Positions 8,001 through 9,407 of a DNA stretch of 9,407 bases are shown here, piece by piece. How positions within the stretch are numbered: position 1 is the first letter of the stretch; every line of letters begins with the position of its first letter. The stretch comes from JBCCRH01 sp039208045. Lineage in GTDB: Bacteria > Bacteroidota > Bacteroidia > Chitinophagales > Saprospiraceae. Under the pieces are notes generated by a model that ran no database searches, was not told where the DNA came from, and saw only the letters and a program-made list of their open reading frames with translations. Where the stretch lies: contig JBCCRH010000233.1 in NCBI GenBank assembly GCA_039208045.1, positions 1-9,407 on the forward strand, given 5' to 3'. A program made the position numbers and the translations under genes.

Positions 8001-9407
8001 ATTCGCACTCGCATCTAACCCATTAATAGTAGAATTAATCTGATTAGCGCGGTTCATTTTATCGTTGATCCAAGTGTTGGGCACCAGTGGACTGCCTGCA
8101 TTAATGGCAAATAGATAATACAATAAAGGCCCAATCCCAACGCGCTGGTGGTACTCCACCGAATGGGCGTGCAGGCCAATAATATCCATAAAGTCTTGCT
8201 GCCAATTGGTACTCCCTTGTGCCACTGTTTTTACCTTGTCTATCTTTTGGCGCCAGCTTTCGCTAAAAAAGCGGAGCACGGTGGCCATCTTGTGGGAAAG
8301 GCTATTTTTATCCGGCCAAGTTATGGAAGAATACGCCGTAGTCGGTAAAATACCATACGGCTGATTACCTACGCGAATGGCAGGAACTCCCCCTCTCCCA
8401 CTGATGTGCTGATTGAAAAATGCCTTGATCTGATCAATCATGTTGAGGCTGAGCGTATTGTTCTGAAGGTTCGCCCATTGCACCATTAAGTGCTTAAAGT
8501 AGTAGCCCAAAGTGGCATCCCAGAGGGCCTCATTCATCCCAATCGCCTCTGCGCGATCCGTATGATCGGCATAGGCAATATGCTGCAAAACCGACTCTTG
8601 AACCCCCAAGCTCTGGCATAGCCACTGGCCATCGCGCCAATTTTTGGCATTAGCCAAATTCAATAGCCCAAATAGTGCTTCTTGCTGCTCCACCTGGAAG
8701 GTGAAGTTGTGATCTTCGCGCCAGCCACTGTAGGCCGAAGGCTTGTCCTTGGTATTGTTGGTGGGAGCACCTTGCGGTAAAATGCCAAAGCCCGTATTCC
8801 CATAGTGGTGGTTATCAATGAGGTCTTCTAGTAGCTCTTGGCTCTCTTTTATATCACTCGTAAGCCTCAACCCGATAGCTAGAATCTTATCAAATCCTTG
8901 ATTGTATTCTTGCTTGGACAGCGGCACTTTCACTGCCATCCCATCTGCCACTGCTTGATCAAAATCAAAGAGCCATTGTATGGATTTATTAGCCTTTATT
9001 TGGCCTTTATCTTCCTCAAAGAACTCGTCTGCTTCTGGGTCGGGGCCCAAAATCAAGGGGAAAGCAGCGATGGGTTCGCCCATAACTTTACGATAGTTTC
9101 CACCATTATAAAGATGCACAACAAAACTATCAGGCATCACAAAGGTTTGGGGTGGAAGCGTCCAGCTTTCTTCTTTGTGGGATAGCTTGGGAAAGTTGGG
9201 AAAGCTGCCCGTTGGAAGAGTTGTGAGTACATCAGTGGGCCAATTAGTCGGGCGCGTCTGCAATAGGACGTGCGCCGCACGCCCCGATCCCATGCTCGTT
9301 GCAATGGATTGCCAAGCTCCTTTGTGAAGCTTTTCAAAAGTTGCAGCATCCGCACCTATTTCCTCCCAAAGAATCGTCCAGAATAGTTGCCCAGCCTCTA
9401 TCTCATC
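5085..9407 (-). CDS. Giant uncharacterised protein (partial; N-terminus outside window)
   Basis: The first ATG in the window is at 9293-9291, but the frame stays open for 38 more codons to the edge. These encode a protein-like segment (GQLFWTILWEEIGADAATFE) that runs smoothly into GRAAHVLLQTRPTNWP, so the true start lies beyond 9407. At least 1440 residues are visible. Numbered from the internal Met, recognisable blocks are LGPDPEADE (82-90), IRVGNQPYGILPTTA (306-320), HLDLCTYRMDAWW (595-607), GFIHAPSIAQATSSAVLRQG (672-691), LGALLGYRFERALHE (725-739), MAEGIHQSVLGNHQRAGAIL (832-851), IDEWVEKIPYRQETTGVSFN (1296-1315) and TILLAIPPRIKGEWVWDDLV (1326-1345). From memory these match a large, widely scattered family without assigned function. 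A charged coiled-coil-like stretch lies at 1113-1163. I see no transmembrane helix, ATP-binding motif or catalytic signature. It is the leading gene in the window of a probable operon with the gene at 1993-5064. Confidence 0.85.
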   Translation of the reverse strand, partial: DEIEAGQLFWTILWEEIGADAATFEKLHKGAWQSIATSMGSGRAAHVLLQTRPTNWPTDVLTTLPTGSFPNFPKLSHKEESWTLPPQTFVMPDSFVVHLYNGGNYRKVMGEPIAAFPLILGPDPEADEFFEEDKGQIKANKSIQWLFDFDQAVADGMAVKVPLSKQEYNQGFDKILAIGLRLTSDIKESQELLEDLIDNHHYGNTGFGILPQGAPTNNTKDKPSAYSGWREDHNFTFQVEQQEALFGLLNLANAKNWRDGQWLCQSLGVQESVLQHIAYADHTDRAEAIGMNEALWDATLGYYFKHLMVQWANLQNNTLSLNMIDQIKAFFNQHISGRGGVPAIRVGNQPYGILPTTAYSSITWPDKNSLSHKMATVLRFFSESWRQKIDKVKTVAQGSTNWQQDFMDIIGLHAHSVEYHQRVGIGPLLYYLFAINAGSPLVPNTWINDKMNRANQINSTINGLDASANLLSQQTRASMLTWFPFGNKITSNLIDEAPLSEATPLTNDYISYLLDEANTGNIVKNYLTKNAKSHSLLYLMLRQSFLLKVWEVLWAKAHTKRWVDQEFMNLFSQKDCDAIFYRYINANNELPPGIINELNNSASIQKFRASLQQLMANNQSIPTARLERLLVEHLDLCTYRMDAWWSGVVGSRLENMRKKEAKGSYLGAFGWLLNVRRTDQRVPVPKSEIPSHFANGKHTFPLTYEVGNAGFIHAPSIAQATSSAVLRQGFLSKDKASMEVNISSQWVRLAREIIQGMQNGQELGALLGYRFERALHEKSAANVALELDQYIYTLRKKFPLSAAADAGREDVVESNNVVHGLHLLQAYRSGGQSIQTYLQGSGISNTELQAIHATAEDLENIIDAIADLTMAEGIHQSVLGNHQRAGAILNAIGDGKKIPDPQFIETPRSGIVLNQRFGMFLKTPSKQMGFWSSAEDSPRAFAAPHLNTWLGEQLGDPALIACKAAIISNPDTDTELRDTLEVSLQELALQPIDTIFLLNDAFAEENSLLPQLILYWLKTKSKIQDGQKLEVNFRDRDGWGIEKKSFFEILPLARCLYKVLTDSQVLEPTHFQTPSSIDTAAGPISDYDINELKERFQNIDLATALQSLQAALTVVDALTEVNGAADNQAMDKLRDQLVDVALFGLLGAMPRNMLKYDKQSLAELKAQAERVEKEMIKRLEEADAIRQESADTIEERKDKHVNAIKACVGKAVPVAPKFKLPNFASVQSAVKDKASVTRNAISPLVMEDWLSGVTKVRDKLKNWQLCTILANGFGATSMNELYPIQLPYQKDDQWLAIEFEEAKIEIAGDPLSLVLNMPRGLVDNEDGYGCGLLIDEWVEKIPYRQETTGVSFNYKEPQSEAPQTILLAIPPRIKGEWVWDDLVDTLNETLEMAMLRAIDPDLLQQQAGSAFNPFLPGILSPVTSDHRQTVALNFNDANQV

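Noticed and set aside
9251..9276. Short GC-rich hairpin (GGCGC with GCGCC)
   Set aside because: The stem has bulges, lacks a T-run and sits within coding sequence; probably coincidental.
9137..9355. 72-codon minus-strand open frame overlapping the start of the large gene
   Set aside because: It is out of frame with the large protein, which continues open through this region to the edge; the peptide has no recognisable feature.
1993..9407. Part of a phage tail or contractile injection cluster
   Set aside because: The sizes and the adjacency bring such systems to mind, but no sheath, tube, baseplate, spike or AAA ATPase gene is present in the window.

Overview
The window holds one small gene remnant and three large genes. 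It most resembles a member of the Bacteroidota, possibly a Saprospiria- or Cytophagia-like lineage. Three points support this: the genes have no convincing Shine-Dalgarno sequences, a TAnnTTTG-type -7 promoter element lies before the MutS-like gene, and that gene is a membrane-anchored MutS relative of a kind I associate with this phylum. Base composition is moderate and fairly even. I see no mobile element, integrase, tRNA, rRNA or CRISPR array. The taxonomic call is inference.

Layout. Bases 1-113 (+ strand) are the last 36 codons of a gene whose SPHYYN motif and C-terminal helix fit a class V (cysteine-desulfurase-fold) PLP aminotransferase. It ends 10 bases from the stop of a convergent gene at 124-1914 (- strand). 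That gene encodes a 596-residue MutS-family ATPase with a complete C-terminal ATPase domain but hydrophobic, probably membrane-spanning, segments where canonical MutS has its mismatch-recognition and connector domains. A 78-base AT-rich gap upstream of it carries a good promoter candidate and a perfect 10-bp inverted repeat.

The rest of the window (1993-9407, - strand) is two very large genes separated by 20 bases, probably one transcription unit read from right to left. The upstream gene (5085-9407) stays open to the window edge, so at least 1440 residues are visible and its true start lies outside. The downstream gene (1993-5064, 1023 residues) has an N-terminal half of about seven repeats of roughly 50 residues, most simply a seven-bladed beta-propeller, joined by an acidic linker to a conserved-looking C-terminal region. 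From memory, both C-terminal regions match large uncharacterised protein families found in actinobacteria, myxobacteria and Bacteroidota. I know of no assigned function and propose none.

The most interesting content is this pair of giant proteins, possibly two parts of one undescribed assembly, and the propeller fusion in the second. The membrane MutS-like gene has its own promoter candidate and looks functionally separate. The promoter and first gene or genes of the two-gene unit lie beyond the right edge.
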